Positions 6,633 through 14,224 are shown, numbered from the stretch's first letter. The stretch is 28,462 nt of DNA from Gammaproteobacteria bacterium (GCA_003646355.1 QNFO01000002.1:1-28462), one strand, 5' to 3'. Notes: a model not told the origin generated them from the letters alone. Made by a program: numbers and translations.

Positions 6633-7064
6633 TTAGCGATCGGATTTCTCGTACAAGATCCGAAGTAGTGTAGAGACAGGGACTTGGTATCTCTCTCGTA
6701 GCTCGGGGATGGTCACGCCAGAGGCGTACTCAGCGCGGATCTCTTTGCGCTCCCCTATGAGGACTTTGGTGCGTCCGTCGCGTCCATGGGTCGTGTGTGG
6801 GCCTTTGATGTGGTCGGGGTTGCAGCACCGCTTGTTGCCGCACGTGTGGTTGAGGTGGACTCCTTTGGCGACAGGGCCTACCTCCAGCTCGTAGGCGAAC
6901 CGATGGGCTGCCATAGCTGTGGTGCCTCTGCCTCCGGGGCGGAAGTCTGTCCTCTTTGTGTCGGGGATCCACACCCAACACTCATCCTCTTCCCCTACCT
7001 TGACCTTCGACCAGAACCGCGAACGGAGATCACCACTTTCGGAAGGCACGTTCCCAGTTGTCAT
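6633..7064 (-). CDS. HNH homing-type endonuclease
   Basis: 143 residues. Hallmarks of the small HNH_3-like free-standing nucleases: FWSKV near the N-terminus with CWVW, AHRFAYEL at 53-60, then HLNHTCGNKRCCNPDHI at 70-86 with the catalytic His pair, zinc-type cysteines (C75, C80) and the N-P-D-H of the HNH site. The C-terminal ~40 residues (IRAEYASGVTIPELRERY, then VPVSTLLRIL) form a helix-turn-helix that probably recognises the target. It overlaps the upstream gene by 35 bp and has no strong ribosome site, so the start is uncertain. All active-site residues are present. Confidence 0.9.
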   Translation of the reverse strand: MTTGNVPSESGDLRSRFWSKVKVGEEDECWVWIPDTKRTDFRPGGRGTTAMAAHRFAYELEVGPVAKGVHLNHTCGNKRCCNPDHIKGPHTTHGRDGRTKVLIGERKEIRAEYASGVTIPELRERYQVPVSTLLRILYEKSDR

Positions 7065-7665
7065 GAGGGACGTAGGCCATGAGGTCGGCTGCTTCCAACC
7101 CCAGGTAGATCTCCTTGGCGAAGGGCTCCAACCGACCGTAGTGAGCGTTGGCCAGCCAGAAGGCCTGCTTCACATCGATCATCAAACACTTCTCCATGCG
7201 TATGGAGGGTACGAGGCAGTTCAAGTGCCTCGACAGTGCTGAGTTCGGTGTGGCCTCCTCGAAGCGGATGATCTTCAGGGTGTGGTCGAACCGAGGACAG
7301 GGACGTGCCGCCTGGTCTCTCCAGATGTTGCCTCCTTCATCGTAGTGGTCAGGAGGACCGAGGTAGATGTAGGGCTTTGCGTTCTCGAAGCTGAATCTCG
7401 TGGGATCCATGATCTCCGGACGGTCCTTGAAGAGGATCCACCCGTGCTGCACGAAGGGGCGAGCTACCGCCGTCCCCCACCACCCCTCGGCATCTACAGG
7501 TCCGAGCCAGTGCCCATACACGGGGGCGGAGTTGGGGAGGCACGCAGAGAGGGCGCAAGCTATCTCGTAACAGCGGCCGTGCCATTGAGCGGGAGGTATA
7601 TCCACCAAGCGTTCGGCCTGCTTGATGTCGAGCGCCTGTTCAACGGTTGCGAGTTCACGGGTCAT
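7030..7665 (-). CDS. Conserved phage protein with Cys-His-Asp arrangement
   Basis: 211 residues from ATG 7665. A longer frame starts at 7725 but would overlap the neighbouring gene and has low-complexity residues, so the shorter start was chosen; the ribosome site is weak either way. WHGRCYEIA (C32), QHGWILF (H74) and MDPTRFSFE (D87), then PYIYLG and YDEGGN, follow a pattern I recall from uncharacterised phage proteins. Order and spacing of Cys, His and Asp resemble transglutaminase/papain-like folds, so a thiol hydrolase or transferase is possible; this is inference only. Confidence 0.75.
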   Translation of the reverse strand: MTRELATVEQALDIKQAERLVDIPPAQWHGRCYEIACALSACLPNSAPVYGHWLGPVDAEGWWGTAVARPFVQHGWILFKDRPEIMDPTRFSFENAKPYIYLGPPDHYDEGGNIWRDQAARPCPRFDHTLKIIRFEEATPNSALSRHLNCLVPSIRMEKCLMIDVKQAFWLANAHYGRLEPFAKEIYLGLEAADLMAYVPHDNWERAFRKW

Positions 7666-7684
7666 GATGTTAGAGCAACGCCCT

Positions 7685-8194
7685 TCAGATGAGTTTGATG
7701 AGCTTTCCGTAGTCTTGCTTTTCATAGGTGGGAGCTTTCTTTGGTCCCTCTAGCTCGGCGTGCTCTGAGATGTCGGTGACTTTCTTGACGATCTCTTTGC
7801 GCTGCTTGGCCTGCTCGGTCTTCTCCTGCCATCGGTAGAAGAGAGCATCGAGTTGTTCCGTGGTTGGAGGTGTCATCGGAGACCTCTTGAAGAAGAGATG
7901 CTCGATGGTTTGCTGTTGGTCCTCGGTGTAATGCTTCGGTCGGTCGAGGACGTCCTGGTAGAGGCGACGCGGTTCCACGCCGTACATCTCCAGGAGTGTT
8001 TTCGGTTTCGCTATGGGGGAGATGAGCTGCGCCTTCGGAGCACCCAGTTCGCTAAGACGCTTCTGCCACTCGCTTGGAGGCAGGGGCGTCTTGGGGAACA
8101 TCCCTTGGAGCTGCTCCAGGGGTTCGTGCTTCGGGCAGTTCTCAGCTGCGAAGTCGGGTAAGAAGTTTGGTGTGGTCGTCTTCTTCATCGTCAC
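7685..8194 (-). CDS. Unknown protein with charged C-terminal helix
   Basis: 169 residues. Start GTG 8194, or ATG 8188 two codons later; both overlap the upstream gene by about 50 bp. The N-terminal half is Pro-rich and probably extended; residues ~110-150 form a Lys/Glu/Gln helix. No domain recognised. It is part of the tightly overlapping minus-strand string 9847-6633. Confidence 0.7.
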   Translation of the reverse strand: MTMKKTTTPNFLPDFAAENCPKHEPLEQLQGMFPKTPLPPSEWQKRLSELGAPKAQLISPIAKPKTLLEMYGVEPRRLYQDVLDRPKHYTEDQQQTIEHLFFKRSPMTPPTTEQLDALFYRWQEKTEQAKQRKEIVKKVTDISEHAELEGPKKAPTYEKQDYGKLIKLI

Positions 8195-8738
8195 CCCATG
8201 GTGAGGTAAGTGCGGACTTCGACGCTACCCACATTTCCTGCACCGCGCCCAGCTCGTACTCTTCGAGCAGCTCTGGGAGTGTGAGTCCCTCGGTATCCTT
8301 GATCAAGCCCTCGAACAGGGGGACCTGCTGGGTGTAATAGATGTACTCCGGGGGTAGGATGTGGCAGCCGGTCGCAGCCATCCATCGGATGGTCCGCTCA
8401 TTCCCATAGTGCCTCTTCGCACCCTCTGCCCCGAGGGCGACCTCCACTTGATGAAGCCTGCGTGATCCTCGCTTCAGAAAGCCTATCCCCCAGTACCCTG
8501 CGTAGGAGCGCACCTTTGGGCGAGACACGCCTATCAGCCCTGCGAGTTCGGCACAGGTCTTCTGCCCACCCCACAGACCCACGGTGCGAGCCCACCTCTT
8601 CGACAGGGGCTTGCGAAGACCAACCTTCTGGTTCCTCAGCTCCGAGACTTCGTCCGGGTGAACCCCCAAATCCCTCAGCTCAGTGGCGGTTGCGATCACC
8701 CAATCCCACCAGTGTATGTTATCGTCCCTGTTCTTCAC
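8142..8738 (-). CDS. Helix-turn-helix protein
   Basis: 198 residues starting at GTG 8738, chosen because AAGGAGG lies 4 nt upstream; the open frame extends further upstream but only as a shadow of the previous gene. Residues ~55-80 (TCAELAGLIGVSRPKVRSYA) read as a helix-turn-helix, followed by a second helical block with the same character as homing or regulatory DNA-binding proteins. The C-terminus is acidic. It overlaps both neighbours (20 bp and 53 bp). Probably a DNA-binding regulator; the target is unknown. Confidence 0.75.
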   Translation of the reverse strand: MKNRDDNIHWWDWVIATATELRDLGVHPDEVSELRNQKVGLRKPLSKRWARTVGLWGGQKTCAELAGLIGVSRPKVRSYAGYWGIGFLKRGSRRLHQVEVALGAEGAKRHYGNERTIRWMAATGCHILPPEYIYYTQQVPLFEGLIKDTEGLTLPELLEEYELGAVQEMWVASKSALTSPWGDDEEDDHTKLLTRLRS

Positions 8739-9354
8739 GCTTCCTCCTTCTCCGGTCTTTGTCGTAGCACCTGGTGCAGAGCCCCAAGGCGTAGTGCTTG
8801 ATCTCAGTGCCCGCGCAGCCGAGGCATCGAGGGGGCTCTCTGCTCTCCCATTCGCCTTTGCGCCGTGCACGGTAGCGTTCCCCATCCGGATGGGACAACA
8901 GCTCATGGAGGATGACCCCCTGCTGTTCCTCCGTGACCGCGTACCAAGTGTTGGGCGTCTGCACACTCCAACGGGGATCTACTCGAAGGGACTTGCGTAG
9001 GTAGATGTTCAGACGCTTCGCTGCGAGCTTGATGGTGCTGCGGTTGAATCCCGACATCTTGGCGAAGGCAGTCAGGGTGATCTTCCCCTGCCGTGCTGGT
9101 CCGAGACCAAGCATCTTCGCTTTGTCGTTGATGCCATATGCGGTCCTCCCAAACTTCTTGGCCAGGGTGACTGTGCGCTGTGCTCCCCATAGGTATAGGA
9201 GATCTCTCTCTTCCTTAGCAGTCCAAGCTCTTCGGTGGTTCGCAGGTGGAGGCTTCTTCTCCTTCTCGGGCTTCCCCGGGTGCTTATTCTTCCAACGCTT
9301 CCACAGCGCCGGGTAGCGCGAGCGGAACTTCTTCTCTGCTGCTTCATCCACCAC
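8719..9354 (-). CDS. Myb/GcrA-like DNA-binding protein with zinc ribbon
   Basis: 211 residues, GTG 9354 with AGGAGG 6 nt upstream. A basic N-terminus is followed by AWTAKEERDLLYLWGAQ and TVTLAKKFGRTAYGINDKA, a SANT/Myb- or GcrA-type tri-helix. A second HTH-like block follows (ITLTAFAKMSGFNRSTIKLA), and the C-terminus has a CxxC...CxxC zinc knuckle (CLGCAG, CTRCYD) in a very basic tail. It is the middle member of three overlapping DNA-binding genes, suggesting a regulatory or replication-initiation set. Confidence 0.8.
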   Translation of the reverse strand: MVDEAAEKKFRSRYPALWKRWKNKHPGKPEKEKKPPPANHRRAWTAKEERDLLYLWGAQRTVTLAKKFGRTAYGINDKAKMLGLGPARQGKITLTAFAKMSGFNRSTIKLAAKRLNIYLRKSLRVDPRWSVQTPNTWYAVTEEQQGVILHELLSHPDGERYRARRKGEWESREPPRCLGCAGTEIKHYALGLCTRCYDKDRRRRKREEQGR

Positions 9355-9847
9355 GGCTCTCCTCCTGGTACCGGATGAACGTAGCGATGGCCTGCTGCAC
9401 CGTGGTCACCGTGTACCCGTGCGCTTCGGCAATCTCCTCGGAGGAGTAGCCATGCACGAGGAGGAGATGGCACTGCTCCATCATCTTGTTGTAGTGGAGC
9501 CCCGTTCGGATGATGAACTCGGGAGGCGACCAGTCTCCACCCATCTCGGAGGACTGCACGCGCTGGAGCACATCTTCGAGCGGTTCGCCGAGCAGGTCGA
9601 GAGCCTTCGCTGTCGCCGTCTCGCTGCGTCGCGCTGCGCCCACCTTGTGGCGTATCTCCCGCCTCCTACGCCAGAATCGGACCGAGGACACCGACACCCC
9701 CGCCTTGCGGGCTAGGTCGACGTCTGGGAGCCCTGCTCGTGCCTCGCGCTCGAAAGGATCGAGACGACGTGCTGTCTCTTCGCTCTGGAGGTAAAGGCGA
9801 GCCCGCGAGCCGATACCCGTGTCGTATTTCTGGTCATCATCACTCAT
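9344..9847 (-). CDS. Protein with two helix-turn-helix motifs
   Basis: 167 residues from ATG 9847 (MSDDDQKYD). The frame continues upstream to 9991, but that part is hydrophobic, AT-rich control DNA; ATG 9859 is a second possibility. HTH 1: GLPDVDLARKAGVSVSSVRF; HTH 2: YSSEEIAEAHGYTVTTVQQA. First gene of the minus-strand string, transcribed away from the divergent AT-rich region. Likely a regulator or recombination/terminase-type DNA-binding subunit; a specific role cannot be assigned. Confidence 0.75.
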   Translation of the reverse strand: MSDDDQKYDTGIGSRARLYLQSEETARRLDPFEREARAGLPDVDLARKAGVSVSSVRFWRRRREIRHKVGAARRSETATAKALDLLGEPLEDVLQRVQSSEMGGDWSPPEFIIRTGLHYNKMMEQCHLLLVHGYSSEEIAEAHGYTVTTVQQAIATFIRYQEESRGG

Positions 9848-9914
9848 CCCTGCAACCATCTGTGTTGGGTGTATGTAGTTTGTACAGTATATATAGGTAA
9901 ATACTAATAATACT
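9848..9914. promoter_or_regulatory. Divergent AT-rich promoter region
   Basis: The 67 bp between the minus-strand string and the plus-strand pair are far more AT-rich than the surroundings (TACAGTATATATAGG, TACTAATAATAC). They probably carry host-type -10/-35 elements in both directions. CTATATATACTG on the minus strand repeats the box at 5209-5220. The plus-strand gene starts right at its edge with almost no leader. Confidence 0.55.
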
Positions 9915-10562
9915 ATGAATAGAAAAGAAACCCTCTCCCCCAAGACCTCTAGCAAATCCGACACCGTCAGGTCGACCATGGTCTCGGTCATGAAGGCCCG
10001 AGGGATCTACGATCCTCATGTCCAGCGTATCGTCAACGACCACTGCGTTCGAGGGAACGTCGCCCCCATGGAAGAGGCGACCTCCGAATACTTGATAGTT
10101 CAAGGCATCATCAGTTCTCTCATCCCTCCACCGACCACCGTCCTCGACGCGCGGCTGGCGGAGAGGGCTGAGGCAGCCATCCACGATGCGGTGGAGTGCT
10201 ATCGTCTTCGGGGTGGGATCCTCATTGCCCGCCGGTTCACGTCGGTCACCCGGCTGACCCATCGGATGCAGTACTTCTGGACGACGCGAAGGCCGCCCCG
10301 CATTGCGGGGGCCGAGGACCTGCCGAACTACGAGAGGGAGCACGAGCGCATTGCTCGCTCTTCCATTGCAGCCCAGGCACTCAAGAAACTTCTCGACGAG
10401 GAGTATGTTCACCCCGACAGTGCTGCCTACCACACCGAGCGAGACTACTCTGTCCGCTTCGATCAGGTGGAGGGCTTCTGCATGCGTGCGGTGAAGATCA
10501 TGGAACAGGCTTATCGCAACCCTGATGAATGGGTCGCAGCAAAACTGAAAGGAGGTGGCTAG
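9915..10562 (+). CDS. Unknown helical protein upstream of exonuclease
   Basis: 215 residues from ATG 9915. No Shine-Dalgarno is visible before this codon, so the mRNA may be leaderless or the start may be ATG 9981 (residue 23). The sequence is rich in Arg/Glu helices with no family match that I recognise. It ends GGAGGTGGCTAG, which provides the ribosome site for the next gene (TAGTG overlap), so the two are translationally coupled and probably functionally linked to DNA metabolism. Confidence 0.75.
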   Translation: MNRKETLSPKTSSKSDTVRSTMVSVMKARGIYDPHVQRIVNDHCVRGNVAPMEEATSEYLIVQGIISSLIPPPTTVLDARLAERAEAAIHDAVECYRLRGGILIARRFTSVTRLTHRMQYFWTTRRPPRIAGAEDLPNYEREHERIARSSIAAQALKKLLDEEYVHPDSAAYHTERDYSVRFDQVEGFCMRAVKIMEQAYRNPDEWVAAKLKGGG

Positions 10563-11122
10563 TGTACGCAGGAGTTTCATGGGACGAGATGCCCATCATC
10601 GCTATCGACACCGAGACCACAGGGTTTCGGCGCAGTGACCGGATCGTCGAGCTGGGCATGGTCATGTTCAAGGGGTCGGACATCATCGACACCTACCACT
10701 CGTACCTCAACCCGGGGTTCCACATCCCTGAGGAGACTACGGAGATTCATGGGATCTCGGACAAGGATGTGGCGGACGCCCCACGCTTCGACGACATCCG
10801 AGTAGACGTGATGGACTGGCTCTGTCGGGGTGCACCTTGGGTAGCCCACAACGCTCGGTTCGACATGCGTATGCTGAGCTACGACCTCCCGGCCGACAAG
10901 TGGCCAACAGGTGTGCCCACCCTCTGCACCCTGCTGATGGCGAAGAAGAGGGGGCACAGTCGGGCCAAGCTCGGGGACCTCGCCGCCCACTACAACATCT
11001 CCCAAGAGAATGCCCACACGGCAGTCGATGACGCACGGGTGTGTGGGCTGCTTGCTCGGAAGATCACTGCGGGCTTCGAGATCCTCGACTACTTCACGAA
11101 GTACTCGCAAGAGTGGCTCTAG
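10562..11122 (+). CDS. DnaQ-like DEDDh 3'-5' exonuclease
   Basis: 186 residues. The start is GTG 10562, 6 nt after AAGGAGG and overlapping the upstream TAG. All exonuclease motifs are present: IIAIDTETTGF (Asp16, Glu18), WVAHNARFDMRML (Asp101) and ENAHTAVDDAR (His152, Asp157), the HxAxxD form of the DEDDh class. IHGISDKDV and the PTLCTLLMAKK loop also match the epsilon-subunit family. It would remove 3' nucleotides from DNA (proofreading or processing) with two metal ions. No polymerase domain is attached. It is convergent with the next gene, with a 4-bp overlap at the stops. Confidence 0.93.
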   Translation: MYAGVSWDEMPIIAIDTETTGFRRSDRIVELGMVMFKGSDIIDTYHSYLNPGFHIPEETTEIHGISDKDVADAPRFDDIRVDVMDWLCRGAPWVAHNARFDMRMLSYDLPADKWPTGVPTLCTLLMAKKRGHSRAKLGDLAAHYNISQENAHTAVDDARVCGLLARKITAGFEILDYFTKYSQEWL

Positions 11123-11826
11123 TCCCACGGATGCACGAACACTTCATCGTCGGGGTCCACGGAGTGGGGGTCAATGGCCAAGGGGTCTTCCCGGGTCATC
11201 ATGCGTTCCTCCAGCCCCATGCTGGCTGCGATCTCGAATGCATCCTCCTCGTGCCGCAAGGGGCGGCGCAAGTTCAGCCCATCAGCGTAGTGGTCCGGGG
11301 CCATGTCGAGGGCGAACCCAGCTTGGATGAGGTTCTTGTCGTAGCCATAGAAGGGAGTCTTGAACTCGTCGAGGACAGGCTCCCAGTCGACGTCTTGGGT
11401 ACGCAAGCACATCCGCTTGAGGACCTTCTCCGAGAACCACTCGGCGGTGTTGGGGTTGTCCCCGTGGGGAAACCCATGGGCGTAGATCACAGGTGCTTGG
11501 GATCGACAGTTGTCGTAGTCGAAGTCGACCGAGTCGAGGTAGGCGACAGCCTGATCCCCACCGAAGCCGGTGGACTGCATAGCATTGTGCAGCTCGAACT
11601 GGTAAGTGGATACGACGAACTGGACCTTCCAGAAGCGAGGGATGCCATGCTCACTGAAGTAGGGGTTCTCCAACAGCCTTGGGGTGATCCGCTGGAGATA
11701 GCAGATGTCTCCGTGCTTGAACTCGGTGCGGGCGGGGTGCCTCTCCATCAGGCGTAGGTAGTCGTGGTCTCTGTCTGACAAGTCGTTGAGCTGCTGAAGT
11801 CGCAGCCCTTCAAGATCGAATAGCAT
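11119..11826 (-). CDS. Unknown protein, single gene behind motif copy D
   Basis: 235 residues, ATG 11826 with GGAGG-N4-ATG immediately downstream of the motif. Rich in aromatic and acidic residues, no transmembrane segment, no recognised domain; the acidic tail ends DPDDEVFVHPWD. It is transcribed alone, flanked by the convergent exonuclease gene and the divergent promoter pair. The overlapping 238-aa plus-strand frame is a shadow. Confidence 0.8.
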   Translation of the reverse strand: MLFDLEGLRLQQLNDLSDRDHDYLRLMERHPARTEFKHGDICYLQRITPRLLENPYFSEHGIPRFWKVQFVVSTYQFELHNAMQSTGFGGDQAVAYLDSVDFDYDNCRSQAPVIYAHGFPHGDNPNTAEWFSEKVLKRMCLRTQDVDWEPVLDEFKTPFYGYDKNLIQAGFALDMAPDHYADGLNLRRPLRHEEDAFEIAASMGLEERMMTREDPLAIDPHSVDPDDEVFVHPWD

Positions 11827-11830
11827 AGTG

Positions 11831-11848
11831 CCTCCACCATGCTGATAG
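11831..11848 (-). promoter_or_regulatory. Motif copy D (CTATCAGCATGGTGGAGG)
   Basis: Minus-strand motif whose 3' end merges with the GGAGG ribosome site of the 235-aa gene, only 4 nt before its ATG. If it is a promoter, transcription must start inside or right after the motif, giving a very short leader. Confidence 0.65.
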
Positions 11849-11857
11849 CTGAAATGC

Positions 11858-11875
11858 CTATCAGCCTAGTGGATA
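11858..11875 (+). promoter_or_regulatory. Motif copy E (CTATCAGCCTAGTGGATA)
   Basis: Plus-strand motif 15 nt before ATG 11891. With copy D it forms an inverted pair around 9 nt (11849-11857). It would drive the long plus-strand operon 11891-18310. Confidence 0.65.
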
Positions 11876-11890
11876 GAAAAGGAGTCCCCC

Positions 11891-12211
11891 ATGGGATTGA
11901 AATGTCTGAGTTGCGGAAAAGATGAGTTGGCTGGAATCCTGACGTTCCAGATGGTGATCCCGATGGCCCAGAAGGGAGGGTCGGTGAACATGGCGGGGGT
12001 AAAGATCCCGCAGACCGAGATGAAGAACAAGTGGGACAAGGACCACACAGGCGATGAGGATCGTGTCATCCGCGGGCCGATCATTTGCCTCGCATGCGAG
12101 GCGCACCACTACTACGTCAAGGGCGCTGTCCCAGCCCTGCGCTTGGGCAGCTACGAGGATGCCTGCGAGCGGGGGATCGAGGCATTGCTTCAGGAAGACT
12201 GCGAAGAGTAG
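11891..12211 (+). CDS. Zinc-ribbon-like small protein
   Basis: 106 residues; AAGGAG lies 6 nt before ATG. CLSC at residues 5-8 and CLAC near residue 68 form a likely treble-clef or zinc-ribbon pair, with a hydrophobic/basic loop between. First gene of the long operon behind motif copy E. Role unknown. Confidence 0.8.
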   Translation: MGLKCLSCGKDELAGILTFQMVIPMAQKGGSVNMAGVKIPQTEMKNKWDKDHTGDEDRVIRGPIICLACEAHHYYVKGAVPALRLGSYEDACERGIEALLQEDCEE

Positions 12212-12232
12212 ACTCCCCCTTGGAGAACCACC

Positions 12233-12616
12233 ATGGCTACACCTGATGTCACGATGACCCGAGCGCAGTACGATTCCCTGATCCTTGCAGCGGAGGGGGA
12301 TAGCCTCATCAACGTAGGCTTGCTCAAGGATGCAGTGGACAAGGCGAACGACATCAACCGATACCTGCTTCACGTCCGGTGGTACGAGCAGGGCGGTGAT
12401 GCGCCCACACGCATCGAGATTGCGGACGGGGTGGAGTGGCCCTCGCAGCTGTCATTCAAACTGGTGCAGGACCGTCCTATCAGCCGAGAGGATGTGGACA
12501 CGGTTCTCGAAACCCAGGCCACCAACCCCATCGACCCCATGGTGTCTCGTGACCCTCTGGCGATCGTGGGTTGGACGCTATTGGACGACTACTCATTCGT
12601 GGCCAATGCTTCCTGA
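12233..12616 (+). CDS. Unknown phage protein
   Basis: 127 residues; TTGGAG precedes ATG. Starts MATPDVTMTRAQYDSLI, with helical N-terminus, then a beta-prone middle (RYLLHVRWYEQGG) and an acidic C-terminal part. No family identified. A partial match to the CTATCAGC motif at 12477 lies inside this gene (codons PIS) and is probably chance. Confidence 0.75.
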   Translation: MATPDVTMTRAQYDSLILAAEGDSLINVGLLKDAVDKANDINRYLLHVRWYEQGGDAPTRIEIADGVEWPSQLSFKLVQDRPISREDVDTVLETQATNPIDPMVSRDPLAIVGWTLLDDYSFVANAS

Positions 12617-12624
12617 GGAGGAAT

Positions 12625-13245
12625 ATGAAAGAGGGAGATCAGTTTGGTCGACTCACAGTAGTGCGGGTTGGGGGTTCCTATGCCTCCTGCCATTGTGAGT
12701 GCGGTACCGAGAAGGAAATAAATAAAGGGTCTCTGAGAAGTGGCCGAACCGCGTCATGCGGATGCCTCAACTCGGAACTAGCTTCCGAACGAATGGCTGC
12801 TCAGAAGACTACCCACGGCATGAGTCGATCTTCCGAGTATCAGGTCTGGGGTGCCCTCGTACAGAGGTGTACTAACCCCAACAACCCCAACTATCCCAAG
12901 TATGGTGGTCGAGGGATCACTGTGAATCCTCTATGGGTAGAAAGCTTCGAGGCTTTTTTCCAGGAGATTGGAGCGCGCCCCAGCATGCAGCATTCGGTCG
13001 ATCGGATAGATAACGGCCAAGGGTATGAGCCGGGGAACGTGCGTTGGGCAACGAGGTCTGAGCAGCAGCGGAATACCAGAAGGAACCGACTCCTCACCCT
13101 GGGGGACAAGACTCAATGCATGTCTGCCTGGGCTGAAGAGCTGGGGATATCCAGGAAAACGCTACACATGAGGCTTTCGAGAGGCTGGTCCGCGGAACGT
13201 ACCTTGACCCAACCTCTTGAAGCCCAAAAACACAACGCAAGCTAG
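12625..13245 (+). CDS. Homing-type endonuclease family protein (zinc ribbon + GRGI domain)
   Basis: 206 residues from ATG 12625, with GAGGAGG 3 nt upstream; the longer frame from 12571 is not needed. Layout: GDQFGRLTVV, a zinc ribbon (CHCECG...SCGCL, residues ~23-52), then HGMSRSSEYQVWGALVQRC with NPKYGGRGI-type residues (YPKYGGRGITV), SVDRIDNGQGYEPGNVRWA, and a C-terminal DNA-reading HTH (WAEELGISRKTLHMRL, GWSAERTL). I recall this pattern from mobile phage proteins annotated as HNH- or AP2-type endonucleases. It stands between unrelated operon genes without disrupting them. Base composition is slightly less GC-rich than neighbours, as expected for a mobile gene. Confidence 0.82.
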   Translation: MKEGDQFGRLTVVRVGGSYASCHCECGTEKEINKGSLRSGRTASCGCLNSELASERMAAQKTTHGMSRSSEYQVWGALVQRCTNPNNPNYPKYGGRGITVNPLWVESFEAFFQEIGARPSMQHSVDRIDNGQGYEPGNVRWATRSEQQRNTRRNRLLTLGDKTQCMSAWAEELGISRKTLHMRLSRGWSAERTLTQPLEAQKHNAS

Positions 13246-13251
13246 GAGACT

Positions 13252-13551
13252 ATGGATACCAAGCCCCTGAACACCGCACTCATTGCAGATCTGCACACGT
13301 GGGTGAACTCACCCACCACGCTACGGGCATTGGATGCCATCCTTGATCAACTCAACTACAACGAGCTGTTCTTCTGCACCCTCTTGGAAGACAAGGACGT
13401 AGCCCGCATCGCGTGGGCTGAGGTCGGTGTTCGTCGAGGCATCCTCAACCTGCACCGCAAGGCTGTGGAGATCGACGGGACCCTTCAGCTCAGCTACGAG
13501 GGCAAGGCGTTCCCCATGGCCAAGAGGCCGAGGTACCAGAAGGTATCGTGA
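13252..13551 (+). CDS. Unknown small protein
   Basis: 99 residues, ATG preceded by TAGGAG-ACT, 7 nt after the stop of the endonuclease gene. Helical throughout; the C-terminus is basic. Overlaps the next gene at GTGA. No family recognised. Confidence 0.75.
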   Translation: MDTKPLNTALIADLHTWVNSPTTLRALDAILDQLNYNELFFCTLLEDKDVARIAWAEVGVRRGILNLHRKAVEIDGTLQLSYEGKAFPMAKRPRYQKVS

Positions 13552-14090
13552 GTGAACGCATCCACCTCGGAAGCATGCTCATACGGGTACTTGCTGACGA
13601 GGTTACGCCCGCTGAACTCCGCAAGGTACTTCGGGCTTTGCGAGACCGCCCGGAGCTACGGGAGAGGTGCTCTTCTCTCGGCACCTTCGTAGATGCATCC
13701 GAGGCAGATCGACTGAAGTGCTGCAAGAGCATGGTCGAGATCCTCATCGGTTGGGTCGAACCCCTCACCCTGCGTGATGAGAAGAGCCCAATAGTTGGGG
13801 CACACAACTGGCCTGTCTATGGGACACAGGCATTCCGCACGGAGCAGCTCGCAGGGATCCCCAAGTTCAACGATTGGTACCGTCATGTGCGGCGAGCCCA
13901 GTCAAAGATCCACCTCTTCGAGGACAAGTGCTACATCTCCGAGGAGCTGCACACCATCGTCGCCGCTCTTGAGGACTTGTGGGGTGCGCAGAACATCTAC
14001 ACCGTGCAGGCAGAGAAGAGAGACGCTGTCGACTACATGAACGACGAGCTGACAGCACGCGGAGCCATGGCCAGGAAGATCAGAAAGTGA
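13548..14090 (+). CDS. Unknown protein
   Basis: 180 residues, GTG start overlapping the previous stop (GTGA), weak AGAAGG site upstream. Mixed helical protein with a basic end (ARGAMARKIRK). No motif or membrane segment. Part of the operon of unknowns ahead of Dcd. Confidence 0.75.
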   Translation: MSERIHLGSMLIRVLADEVTPAELRKVLRALRDRPELRERCSSLGTFVDASEADRLKCCKSMVEILIGWVEPLTLRDEKSPIVGAHNWPVYGTQAFRTEQLAGIPKFNDWYRHVRRAQSKIHLFEDKCYISEELHTIVAALEDLWGAQNIYTVQAEKRDAVDYMNDELTARGAMARKIRK

Positions 14091-14224
14091 TCGACAATCC
14101 TCCTATCAGCGAACTGGAGCGAACCATCGCCCAGAAGGAGGAGGTACTATGGAGACAGTGCGCGTGCTGGACTCACGAGGAGAAGTGGTGGAGGAGTCGA
14201 GAGTACTCCAGCGCCATTTCTTAG
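14087..14224 (+). CDS. Possible 45-aa coiled protein overlapping the next start
   Basis: GTG 14087 overlaps the preceding stop (GTGA). The first residues (IDNPPISELERTIAQKEEVL) look like a real short helix, but the later part (Trp/Arg/Ser-rich) looks like a shadow of the gene starting at 14149. It contains a partial motif copy at 14103. Doubtful. Confidence 0.25.
   Translation: MIDNPPISELERTIAQKEEVLWRQCACWTHEEKWWRSREYSSAIS
14103..14120 (+). promoter_or_regulatory. Partial motif copy F
   Basis: CTATCAGC followed by GAACTGGAGC: the 8-base core is perfect but the RTG half is degenerate (CTG). It lies 46 nt before ATG 14149 in the gap between two genes. It could be a weak internal promoter, or chance. 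Confidence 0.35.

Noticed and set aside
8701..8760. CCTCCTT on the plus strand as a third anti-SD loop
   Set aside because: It is simply the complement of the AAGGAGG ribosome site of the minus-strand gene at 8738; no hairpin holds it.
9840..10580. 246-aa minus-strand frame
   Set aside because: Antisense to the 215-aa gene upstream of the exonuclease and crosses the AT-rich promoter region.
11041..11757. 238-aa plus-strand open frame
   Set aside because: Antisense to the 235-aa minus-strand gene, which has a motif promoter and strong ribosome site; Val/Gly/Leu/Asp shadow composition.
12477..12494. CTATCAGC motif copy inside 12233-12616
   Set aside because: Lies within a coding region (codons for PIS) and lacks the RTG half; probably chance.
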